Below, in pieces: positions 14,501 through 26,500 of a stretch of DNA of 64,000 nucleotides. Under the pieces are notes generated by a model. It was given only the letters and a program-made list of their open reading frames with translations. It was not told the DNA's origin and did no database searches. Source of the stretch: Haemonchus contortus (Eukaryota; Nematoda; Chromadorea; Rhabditida; Trichostrongylidae). The stretch spans positions 24,823,681 to 24,887,680 of the forward strand of contig LS997562.1 in the NCBI GenBank assembly GCA_000469685.2. The letters are read 5' to 3'. A program made the position numbers and the translations under genes. The number at the start of each line of letters is the position of its first letter. The first letter of the stretch is position 1.

Positions 14501-17500
14501 ACTCCTACCAAGTTTGAACTTTCTAGGTCCATGGGGACGGGAGTTATGAATTCCCGCACAAACCCCGCCCCTTGTGAGCGGAGTCTGGTTCTACCACCCA
14601 CCATAAGTTTCCACATCGTGGTTTCTGTATTCCTACCAAGTTTGAACTTTCTAGGTCCATTGGGACAGAATTATGAATTTTCACCCAAACCCCGCCCCTT
14701 GTGGGCGGAGCCCGGTGTTGCCACCCACCATACGTTTTGCCACCATGGCGCCTGTACTCCTACCAAGTTTGAACTTTCTCGGTCCATGGGGACGGGAGTT
14801 ATGAATTTCCGCACAAACCCCGCCCCTTGTGGGCGGAGTCCGGTCTTGCCACCCACCATAGGTATTCCCATCCTGTCGCCTGTACTCCTACCACGTTTGA
14901 AGTCTCTAGGTCTATGGGGACAGGAGTTATGAATTCCCGCACAAACCCCGCCCCTTGTGAGCGGAGTCCGGTGCTGCCACCCACCATAGGTGTTCCCATC
15001 CTGTCGCCTGTACTCCTACCAAGTTTGAACTTTCTAGGTCCATGGGGACATGAGTTATGGATTTTCGCCAAAACCCCGCCCCTTGTGGGCGGAGTCTGGT
15101 TCTGCCACCCACCATAGGTGTTCCCATCCTGTCGCCTGTACTCCTACCAAGTTTGAACTTCCTAGGTCCATGGGGACATGAGTTATGATTTTTCGCCCAA
15201 ACCCCGCCCCTTGTGGGCGGAGTCTGGTTCTGCCACCCGCCATGAGTTTTGCTTCCATGACGCCTGTACTCCTACCAAATTTGAACTCTCCAGGTCCATG
15301 GGAACCGGAATTATGGATTTTCGTATATAAATGTAAGAAGGGATGTGAGCTTCGAGGCACGCTCCGCCCATTGTGGGCGGGCCTCTGCTGACGTCATTTC
15401 TGCTGGAGACACCTCCGACAATGCTCCTCCCACATCAACTTTTTCCTGCTCTGTTGGCTTTCTCCAAACCGAGTTATAAATGTTTTCATAAAGCATTGCA
15501 TTTTTGGAGAACGCCCCGCCCATCGGGGGTGGGTCTCCCCATTTCGATCTAACTTACCAATGCACACCTCAAGCCACCTTTAAACCCCAATTTTGAGGCC
15601 GTCTTGTGGCTGAATTTGAAATCATGGTCCTCGGTAGGGCTCATTTCGAGACACGCCACGCCCACTGTGGGCGGGGCTCCGCCAAGCTGGTGTGTGCTTT
15701 ATACTTCTCGAGACTTGGCCCACCCATCCCACACTTGACCCGGTCTCTCCAGGCAGATCTAAAGGAGCTAAGAAATTTCGTGGCAGACATACAGACAGAC
15801 AGACAGACAGACAGACAGACGGACAGACATTCAGACAGACAGACTAAGCGCTTTATAGTAAGTAGGATGATTTGAACTATGTTAGAATGTTATTTGGTCA
15901 TCTTCATCTAGAGTGTGCCCCAGTTTCTGTTTACCGTATGGGTAAGCATGCTGTTAATCGACCTAGGCTATTGAAGGTTGTCCTTCCGAATGCTAAATTC
16001 AAAGACGAAGCACTGCGCCGTGCCCCTAAATTGGGGCTTTCTCAATTTAGGGGCATTTACATCCGTCCCTCACTGTCTAAAGCGGAGAGGGAAAAGCTTC
16101 GCTCTTCAAGATTAGCCTCCAGGGGGAGACCGGTAAAGACTTCTACGGTTCAACTCGATAATCTCCCCTTTTCTTCCCTAGTGCCTGTCTCCGACATATC
16201 GAATAATTCTATGGATGTTGTGTCACCTGTTGCTCATTTAAACACTCAATAGTTCCTCGGCGTCGGGTCACTAGCTGTAAATTTTTGCTGGCTTACATAC
16301 GATCCCTGCCAAAAAATGCGAATTTTGTGGTTTTTCATTTAACTAAACGTTGCTTTGACATTGTGGCCCTCACAGAGACCTGGCTTAAGTCTATCCTTGA
16401 GAGCTCTACTCTACTGGGTATCTTAGGGCATGAGTACAGTATTATTCGCTGCGATAGGTCTCGTAAACTAGGTGGTGGTGTGGCAATTCTAGCCAGGAGG
16501 TCATTTTCGTACCAAGTCATACTAAAGGAGTCTACCACCAATTCGTACGAGCTTTTGTGTTGTGATGTTTCCTCTTTTACTGAGTTGTGTAGAATTGCTG
16601 TCGTCTACAGAGCACCCGGATGTTCCCACAAATTAACACAACAGTTCTTTAAGGCCTTGACTGACCTGTCTACTTGCCAGTATCCCTTCATAGCGATGGG
16701 AGACTTCAACTTGCCGGATGTTGCCTGGACTGGTGAGCTTGGACCTAATATGAGTAGTCTTGCGGGCTATATTTTACAACTGTGAAACAGCTACGGATTG
16801 CGGCAGTTAGTCCTTGATTCAGCCCGTCGCAGCCATCTCCTGGACCCAGTATTTTGGATAAATCCGAGCTAGTGAAGAACCTGATGATTGCTACTCCGCT
16901 AGGCACTAGCGATCATTGCGCCATCAGCTTAATTTTTTGATTTTCCCAAGTATGTTCATTCATCAAGCCTGTGCAAAAAGTTTTCGAAGGCCGATTATGT
17001 TCAAATTTGTGACTACCTCGCTAATGTTGATTGGTATGGTTCATTTCAGTGGTGTGCAAATGTCAATGATATGTATGAGCTTTTCATTTCCGTTCTGAGG
17101 CACGTAATCGAGATGTTTTTTCCTGTTGCAGTTAAGTCGAGTAACAGGCCTTCCCTTCCGCCCTATCTTGTGCGATTTTCCAACTTATGTACTGCGGCTT
17201 GGACCCGGGCAGTTGAATCCAAGGTTCCTGAGGACATGAACAATTACTTACGGCTGAGAAATCGATTTCTCAGGAAAGTTACGAAATTCAGTTTAAGTGT
17301 CGAGAAGAAAGTTATAAATCAAGAAACAAGGTCGCATTCTATAAAATGTTAACGGCCAAGCTCAAAAGTCGAAATGATATTTGTGCTCTCAAGGATGGAG
17401 AGGGAAAACTTGCTTTCTCTGACAAAGCAAAAGCAATGTCTTGGCACACCATTTCGAGTCCGTGTTTTCTATCTCGAATACCGTTTGCGACCAAAAACTG

Positions 17501-20500
17501 GTTTCTTCCTTGCCTATGTTCCCTACTATTGATCAAGATTTTTGGATTCATGAAGATGAAATATTGAAATGCATCTAGAAATGGCCTAGTACGTATTCCC
17601 TTACTCCGGATGGCGTACCTTTGTATTTTTGAAGGGAGTTACCGCCCAAATTTTGAGCCCTCTCAGGTTTATTATGAACTTGTCACTCATCAGAAGTGTG
17701 GTGCCTGTCATTTGCGAGCATGCGTATGTTGCTCCTATACCCAAGAAACCTCCTTATGACATCCGAGCAGTTACAGTCCTATAAGCAACACCTCAATCAT
17801 TGCAAGGGTTTTTGAAAAAATTATCAAGAAAAGAATTGTGGCTCACCTGGGAAAATTTCAAGTGATTAGCCCTAATCAGCATGGTTTTGTTAAAGGCAAA
17901 TCAACAGTCACGCAACTAATTGAATGCCCCAACGATTGGACTAAGGGAATGCGTTTCATAATTATAAGGTCACCCTCAATTTTTGCACTCTCAAAAAAAG
18001 TAATCATTAAGGATTTTTTCTAGCATCATGAACAGATTCCTCAGCACGAATAACCTAGGTATCCGTTTCTTGGCCGCTGCTGCATTCTTCTGAACTTTTT
18101 TAGAACAGTTTATCGGTTTTTGCACCGTTTCATAATTATAAGGTCACCCTGAGAAAGTGAACAATTATTAACGAAAGAGGAAATTTCGTGTTTGAAGTTA
18201 CTTGTAAAGGTAAACATGTGTAGCAAAGGCCTTCTAAACCTGACTGTCAACATGGCTCGTGGTCATCTGCTTTCCTCTGATGAGAAGGCTCATCATGAAG
18301 GTGGGCTCCGTACTCGAGCCATTTCCAGGCAAAAAGAGAGATCCCCTTGGTCCATTCGGAAATTTTTCGAGAGTCCTCATGTCGTTAGATATAACACCGA
18401 CTGTGGACACCCATGAAAGATTACTACCCGTGACGAACGGAAAATTCTGAGGACTGTTTCCAACAGTACGTCCTCCTTGAACCAGATCCGATCGGAATTA
18501 AACCTCTCTGTGTCGAAAACTACAGTCTGGAGAGCAGTGAGAAGATGCGAGAACATCACCAGGCAAGCAATGGAGAAGGTGCCACGAATCACCGATCGTC
18601 ACAAAGAGACTCGACTCGGATTTGCAAAGATGAACCTAGGGAGAGATTGGGCAAAGGTAGATCTGCATCGAAATCTCAAAATAGAGCTGAATAATTCCTA
18701 CTCAGGTCGTCTTTTTGGATGAAAAAAAATTCAATCTGACGGAAACAAGCGATACTGGCGCGACTTGAGGAAGGAACCAGTCTACTTCAGCCGTCGCAGT
18801 TTCGGTGGAGGAAGTCTATGGTGTGGGGTGCATTCTGCAATGATGTCGTGTTGGATCTACCTGTCGTGAGCTGCAGTATGTATTGCAAGGATTACCAGAA
18901 CGTCTTGGAGCATCATCTAGTACCCTTTCTATGCCATCGCCGCCATCTAAACTATGTCTTGCAACAAGAGAACTCTTCCATTCATGTGAGCCGTGCAACG
19001 GATGAGTGGCTGCAATGTCAATAAATAAGCGTCCTGGCATGGCCAGCCTGCAGTCACGATCTCAATCCGATGGAAAACAGCTCGGGCATGATCGACAGAC
19101 AGGTTTATGCGAATAACCGTCAGTTTCAGATCACAGAAGAGCTGAACCGGGCGATTATCGAAGCATAGAGAGCAATCGATGAGGAACTCTTCAAATCTTA
19201 GTTTCTAGTATGCCAGGCAGGCTCTTTGATATTGCTTTTAAACAAAGAGGAGCCATAGATTTTTAACTGTTGCACATATGCCATTAACATTGTTGAATCA
19301 TTTACTTTCCCAGGGTGACCTTATAATTATGAAACGGTGCAAAGGCCGACACTATCTTTAAAAAATTCGTAAAAAATTTGAGGTGAAGGATATTGCGACC
19401 AAAATTTGCGTACGGAGGTACATTGTGACGAGGAATCTTCCTGTGTTTGCCAAAAAATTCCATTCCGGCTGCTTTCTCTAGAATCGCAAAAATCTGGGGT
19501 GACCGTATAATTATGAAACGCAATAAACCGGTTATTTATTTTGACTTTATGAAAGCCTTTAATAAAGTGCCGCACAAGAAGCTGCTCCTTAAACTAGAGA
19601 GGATTGGTATCCGAGGTGTTCTTCTAAATTGGCTGAGTGAGTTCCTTACTAATCGCACTTCTCAACTGCGTATCAAGGATCATCTCTCCGCAAGCATGAG
19701 TGCTGCATTATCCCCCTTGCTCTTCAACATTTATACCTCCGAATTGAGTTCGTTGATTACATCGTTAGTAGGAGTTGACTGTGAAGTTTTTGCCGACGAC
19801 TTGAAAATTTACAAGGTTGTTGAAAGTGACATTGACTCCACCAATCTTCAGAGAGGTATTGATTTTGTTAAGGAGTGGTCGAAAACGTGGGAGCTTCCCT
19901 AGTCTATTGACAAAACGAAGATTTTGATTCTATCTCGTCGCAGACGAGTCTCTGCTCTTAACACATTGATGGTAATGTTTTGCAAACTGAGGACAAAGTC
20001 ACTGAACTTGGCTTCGTCGTATACCGTAATCTTAGTTTCGACGAACACATAAACATGATTGTGAGCAAGGCTACTAATAAGTTATACAAATTTTACAAGG
20101 CTTTCGTATGTAAAACGCCCAACTCATTATAAGAGCATTCAAGACATACATTCATTCACTATTGGAATATGGGACAGTGATATACTATCCCCAGAAAAAT
20201 CTCTTATTAGGGTTTTAGAGAAGGTTCAAAATGACTTCACTAGGAAATTGATGGTAAGGGTCCATGGATAGGACTATACGAAAGTTCCCCAAAGCTCTAT
20301 GAGGAGCCAAATCCTAGGTCTGCAAACCCTGGAAAGTAGAAGGAGGCGAGTTGATGTACTTATGCTCTAAAAGATCTTCTGCGGTGTGGTCTCTGTGGAT
20401 AGGCTTAGGCCCTTCGCTTCTGGTGCTTCACATACTCGTGGGGGCAACACCAAGGTTTTTATACCTAAACCTAATTCTAAGTATAGAAGCCAGTTCTTCT

Positions 20501-23500
20501 GCCACCGTGCCGGTATCGAATTTAACAAGATTATCAAGCGAGGCCCAGTGCCTAGATCGCTTGCACACTTCAATAGGCTCTTGACCCAACGCTGGTATTA
20601 ATTGCTCCTTTGTCTCCAATATTGTTTTTTTTTCACATTTTGTTTTACTCTTGTACTTCACTTCTTCGTTATATTATAGCTTTTTTCTACCTCTTGTTTT
20701 CTTTGGTGTAGTAACTACGCACAAGTTAGTTCTTCGATCGATTTTATTGTTTTGAGTTGCTTTTGCTTGTGTTCCGTTGTTCATTTTCACACGAATCAGT
20801 CGTGTAATAAATCAAATCAAATCTTTTCAAGCAATCCTGTTATCCACCCTTTTTCGCACTTCTTCGGCATTCCGGAAGCGTGTATCTATCAAACTGACTT
20901 GCATGGACCGGAATAGGTGCTAATCAGAAAATGCAAGATCGGAAGAGTATGCAGGCTGAACAAGCTGATCCCAACCAACAACTGCAATTTTTTCAGGGAC
21001 ATTCTTCGCAACATGGGGTCTGGCATGTTCGTGGTGGAACAGCACCTCATGATATTTTCTTGCGATTAAAGGCCGCTTTTAGGTGAGAGCATCCTACAAA
21101 CTGTCAAGTTGGTGTTCACAGCGGTCAGCAGTAACAGCTTCGTTCGGGCTAAGCAGCTCATAGTACACAACACCCTTTTGATCCAACCACCAAATGCACA
21201 AACAGCATTACTTTTTGACAGTGGACATTATGCTTTCGTTGCGTACTCTCGAGTGAAGAGAAATCATCTCAGCAGGTCCCTTCAAATGAAGCTTGTTCTC
21301 CACAGAAGCAACCGGTGGGCTTCAATGCCAGTTTTCTTGAAATCAGACAGCAGAAGGGCCCCCGTGAAAACGGTTTATCACGTTCCATGACCAATTAGTC
21401 TGAGAGCAACGGGATTTCGGGGAAAAACTGATCTCTCTGCCCTGAAGTAGGTAGTCAATACCCTACCTTACAGAATATGACAGGTTCCACCGGTAAACCT
21501 CTAACACGGTTCGCGCAACGGCCCTTGGAATTCGGCGGCGGAATTCAATGCACACACCTAATATGTTTCAGCGCCTTCTAATCTAGCTTACCAGATTACG
21601 TCCTGCGAGCTTATAACTTTTTTTGACAACGATTTCGATAAAGTCTACCATATTTCTGACATTGATATGTATAGGAATTTATGTAAAGTAGAAAGCGAAG
21701 AGTGTCGTAGTCTAATTGATCTGCGCTACGAATCCAACTTCCCATCAAATATGAGGCAACACCTGAACAGATAAAAGACTTCCTCTTCTTCTTCCACGTT
21801 GAAATCCCCAACATTCACATGCTGATTGTTATATTCCCAAGTTGAGTAGAGTTAGTCTGACCAATCTTCTTCAGCTGCTACTAATCCCTGTTCCCCAACA
21901 TACTGTTTCCAGGAAGACTACAAGGCGAGTAGCCAGCGAAGCAATTCAGTGCCCGCTTTCTGATCATCTGCGCCCTCCTGCAAACTGTATTCATTGCTGT
22001 TTAGTTGAACTAGGTGAAATCTCACACAGGCATGGCAACCTTAGACACGTCCGAGGTTGGTTTAGTTACAGGCAACCGAATAATTTAGTAGATGAAGCAA
22101 ATAAATCCAAACCTTCCCAGTTGTAAACGAGCCTTATCGATCTTCGGTTGCCATTCAGGTGGAGGAGACGTACCGTGCTTCTCTTCGTAATCTTTGCGTT
22201 CTGAACGGGAAGACTTTTCCATGAAATAAGCTCCAGAATCCCTCATTTGCGAGTTCGAACTGCCCAAATAGCCGAACCAGCGATCTGAACATCCATCCTC
22301 CGCAAACATATACATCAGAGCAACAAAATCAAAAAAAGGTTTACCTGCAACATAAACACCATGCCTCAAATAATTTCCCAACGTTTCCTTTATGAGATAT
22401 TCCGAAGTTTTTGATGTGCGCATTGGTTGGTTATCATCGTCTCTGAATCATTTTGAAGTGCATAACTTAACAACAAGTAAGCAGTAGCTCCGATTCCATT
22501 GTGGAGGATAGGCTCGATACGTCGATGAAGGTGTATGTGTCAAGGAAACCCTAATTTTTTCACAGCCAGCGACAGGCGACAGAAAAAGAGCCTGTCCTTT
22601 GAAAAACCTTTTTTGCTCGATTCACTCATGTTCTGGTTGAACTAGATGTGGACACATTGTAATAAGCATATAACCGCGTTCTACTTCTATAATGAAGGAC
22701 GATTACAATGGATAAAACCAAATCTTCACTGATAGCCCGATCAACCCAACCGCTTCAAGATGGTAGTTCAAGTCGCCTTTGAAGAAAAATTGCTTCGCAC
22801 GATGTCACCTCTTTGTCACTTGGCTACTATTCACTAATAAGAGCTTACTCACTTCTTCTCATGCTTTATGTCAAAAAACTGTGGGGAGGACTCTTGTCAA
22901 GACCGTGGGAAGGGACAGGCGGCTGAGGAGGATGGGAGAAAATGGCAATTATAAAGTATCAAAAGGCAATCACATGCATTGTCAAGCTCATACGCTTAAT
23001 CTCCTGCTTCATTTCCACAAAAATGCGTTTATCATACCTGAATGTGACACGAATGACTCTCGTTCCATCATAGTCGTACCTTCGAAGTACCCGATTAGCC
23101 ATTATAGTTTCTGGGACGACATAGATGACCCTCGTTTGTGTTATGACAAGCTGCAATTGATCACTTAAAATTCATTATAGTTTCTGGGACGACATAGATC
23201 ACCCTCGTTTATGTTATGACAAGCTGCAATTGATCACTTAAAATTGAGCACACAGTGCAACCGACAATGGTGTAACGCAAGGTTAATGCGCAGATGACCC
23301 TGTCTCCGTCTCTGAGAAGAACTATAGTGCAATCAAGCAGATTATCGTAACGTCTGCTAAGATCGTTTCCTAGGGACATAAGAGCAGAAATTCTAGGGCG
23401 GTGATGATGAAATAGGTATAAGATTCGTCGCGATTATGGCTGAGCGCAGTAAGGGCCGGAATACTCCTCAAGCCTTTGCCAACCAGGTGTCGATCAGGCT

Positions 23501-26500
23501 ACCGGCAGAATTAATTTCTGTGGGCCTGCGTCCTCTCACGAAGTATTTCATCATCATCAATTTGCTTCAGCTCGTAAAGCTTCTGCAAGATCTGTGGTTG
23601 CGACTGACACATACAGTGGCGCCCAGAAGTCTTCGGCCAAACGCTTTTTCAGTCGTATTTTTCAGTCGTAACTCCTTTCCTATTGGAACTAAACATGCGA
23701 AGTTTCGATATGTTTATGGATATAAGTAGCATGGGTGTATTGCAAACTTTACCACTACTAACATCGTGCACCACATATCCCAACGAGCTTGGACTCCAAA
23801 TCAACTGGAAATACGGATGATAATCCTTTTGGAATTTATTTTATTTTTGCCATGTCTAAAGTGTACGAGCGCTAATGCTGAATACAGGGCGTTGCATAAG
23901 TAAAGAACCACCCTCATGTTTGGTATTCACATGGTAAGCAGCCAAGCAGATAAGTTTCAAGCACGACTAACAGATTCGCCACCTTGAATAACCTCCACCC
24001 ATAGTCATTTTCTGGATCAACTTCTACCAGAACATTTTTATAAATAATTTTTGATTTTTGCACCGTTTCATAAGTATAAGATCACTTTGAGATTTCGAAA
24101 AATTTATCATTATTAACGACGAAAGGAAACAATCAGTAGTCAACGGGTCTCCCATAGCCTAGCCCAATGTCGAATAGCCTACTAGCATACTAGAATCACT
24201 GTTTCAAAGTACCTCATTGAAGATTTCATTCCAGTATTCGATTATTGCCTGCTTGAGCTTTTCTGTCGTCTGAATTAACGGTTGTTCGCATAAATCTTTC
24301 TTGCAGATGCCCCACAGAATCTCCATTAGGTTCTGGTCGGGGCTGCAAGCTGGCCATGCCAGAACTTCGCTTTTTGGGAATGGACAATTCGTGGAATGGC
24401 TAGCCTGGATCGCAACATTGACCTGTTGAAAACATATTTAAGACCACGTCGCTAGCTCTGTTATGTCACCAAGTACCGCTGAAAGACTTCCTGGTAGTAC
24501 TTGGAGTTTATTTCGGAGGCAAACTCCAGCATGACATCATTGCCGAAGACACCCCGTGCAATGACACTTCCTCCTACATAATTGCGGCGGCTAGAGTTGA
24601 TCGGCTCTTTTCGTGACTCACGTTAGTAGAAGTTGTACCCATTGGCGCCGTCTGAATTAAACTTTTTTCATTCAACTTTCGACTTTCCTTTCATAGGAAA
24701 ATATTGCCCGGACGAGAATATTTAACTGCATGGCTGATCGGTAATACAGGCTGACCTTCGTCAAATCTCTCCTGAAATTCAACGTTGCAAATGCAGAAAT
24801 GCTCCGGGGACTACAGACCACCTTCTCTGTAGTGGTCAGTAATCCTCGAAGCCCTTTTCACTGCTGCCCTGACAGTGTTGCTGCTCCATTTCACGGCTCT
24901 CCATACACTAGTATTTAACCCGAGAGACCCAACTCCGATCGAACCTGGTTCAACGACAAGATTCTGTTTGAAACAGCTCTTAGCATTCTCCCCTCGTCAT
25001 CCGCGATCAGCTTGCGCGGGCGTCCCCGGAGGCTCTGTAGTCTTCGGATATCTTGAACGGAGCTGAGGGATCTCACGATTCGCCTCTTAATTGCTTCATA
25101 CTAAACACTGTGTCAAGATGATTTTAATTTTGAGCTTTTCTTCCAAAGAGAGATGACCTCCACGAGGCAAAGAAAGATCAAGTGTGGTCAAATCTCCGAA
25201 GTGGGCTGTGTTGGTAGCAAAGTGAGCGGGGTTTAGATCAAAAATTCATAACTCCATTCAGAAACGTTCTGGGTTGCGACAAAAAAGTGTCAAGGTGTAA
25301 AAGAACAAATGTTGCCAAATCCCAGAAAGGGGCGGGGTTGGCACTCAAGTGAGCGGTGGACGGGGCTTGAACAAAAATTTATAACTCCATCCAGAAACGT
25401 TCAGGGCTGCGGCAAAAAGGTGATAGGATGTAAAAGAACAAATGTGGCCAAATCCCAGAAAAAGGCGGGGTTGGCACTAAAGTGAGCGGTGGACGGGGCT
25501 TGAACAAAAATTTATAACTCCATTCAGAAACGTTCAGGGCTGCGGCAAAAAGGTGTTAAGGTGTAAAAGAAGCAGAGAGTGGAATCCCAGAAGAGGGCGG
25601 AGTTGGCGTTGGTATTGGTATCTCTTCAGGTGCGTTTTAGAACGCGGGAAAAAGGGGTCTGGAAGTTATAAAAAAATGTGGTTCGAAAACTGAAGTGGGT
25701 GGGGTTTGCAAAGAGGAGTTGGGGGAGAGACTGAGGTCAAAAATTTATACATCTGTCCTTCCTACTAACCCTGACCACATAGATGTACAACTAGGGAACA
25801 CCACTAAACTCTTTCAAAAATTAGGTTGAAAATTTTTAAAAACCTAGTATCCATGGTTCTACACGCAGTAGTCCCTTCTACACAAGAGCAAATGCACTAC
25901 ATTCAGTTCGTAAAATAATTTCTACAGCAACCCCGGCCACGGAGGTGCATACTCTGTAGAAACGTGTAAATCCCTACAAATGCCCAAAGGGCTTTCCTTC
26001 CAAACTTAGTGTTCATGGCCACACACAGCCCTAACTACACAGTTTCTTCGACTGCATGGAATACAGAAGTAATTGATTTGGATACATCGGAGTACTCTTC
26101 ATAGCCACACACAGCCCCATTTCACATCCCAAAAAATGGTGGCCGCTACAGAAGTGTCAGGAAAGAGGTTCAGATGATAAAGGCTTATAATGAAAATCAA
26201 AAGCTTACGTGGCTCCGTCCCTTATGGCTAGAGCCCCAGCGCACACACTAGCGTGCGTAGCCGCCTGGTTCAAGACAAGATGCATGCCGACATAAGTGAT
26301 TCCCGCTGATTTCAATTTTGGATTCCAAATCTGCGGAAGATTCCGGGAACAATGTTACGGGTCCATTTTCTCCAGGTGTCATGCCACCCTTTGCTTTTGT
26401 AAGCGAAACAAGCAACTGTCAAACGTGCAGCGATAGCGCAATTGACAGGACGGTGTGCGGGTGGGCGTGACGCGGGGGTTCGAATCGTTGATGCGAGCGC

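Larger units (their letters stand above)
12473..15866 (+). mobile_element. Helentron-like repeat inside retrotransposon ORF1
   Basis: Starts TCTACCAGGCGGCTACGCAC with a GCACGC-TATT-GCGTGC hairpin and ends with a (CAGA)n tract and GCGCTTTATAGTAAGTAGG. Cutting it out restores the ORF1 frame (SKII then DLNYVRM). It contains two minisatellite arrays and, near 12600-12900, a block also found inverted at 25.8-26.2 kb. Confidence 0.7.
11789..20822 (+). mobile_element. CR1/L2-like non-LTR retrotransposon, interrupted twice
   Basis: Inserted in the mariner. ORF1: coiled coil ([20 protein letters not shown], near 12215) then an RNA-binding-like region split by the insertion 12473-15866 and resuming with [11 protein letters not shown]2: endonuclease at about 16280-16785 ([32 protein letters not shown]), reverse transcriptase from about 17710 to 20600 ([19 protein letters not shown], then after the Tc1 insertion [12 protein letters not shown] and VFADDLKIY). 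The 3' end is AATAAATCAAATCAAATC at 20822. Several stops and frameshifts. Confidence 0.85.
9370..21561 (-). mobile_element. Mariner copy that hosts a nested insertion cluster
   Basis: Left end TTAGGTGTGTGCATATTTTT at 9370 and right end ATGCACACACCTAA at 21561, both flanked by TA. After removing insertions 9444-11698 and 11789-20822 the mariner is about 900 bp. The transposase is on the minus strand: [29 protein letters not shown] (HDNARPHVA with D to E), YSSDLAFSD and [16 protein letters not shown]. It has stops and is inactive. The family resembles hookworm bandit-type mariners; this was not checked. Confidence 0.85.
7524..22112 (-). other. RdRP giant intron (14.6 kb)
   Basis: Defined by phase-matched exons at 7523 (MARLGQCF) and 22113 (LQLGR). 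It holds a mariner at 8569 and the nested cluster 9370-21561. Bases 7524-8568 and 21830-22112 hold no feature I recognise. Confidence 0.9.

Noticed and set aside
14267..14932. 221-codon open frame with repeated residues
   Set aside because: It follows the 127-bp minisatellite and reads only repeat units; no codon-level conservation of a protein.
23436..23729. Possible exon upstream of RdRP exon 14
   Set aside because: Exon 13 joins exon 14 in phase with conserved motifs, leaving no room for this segment.
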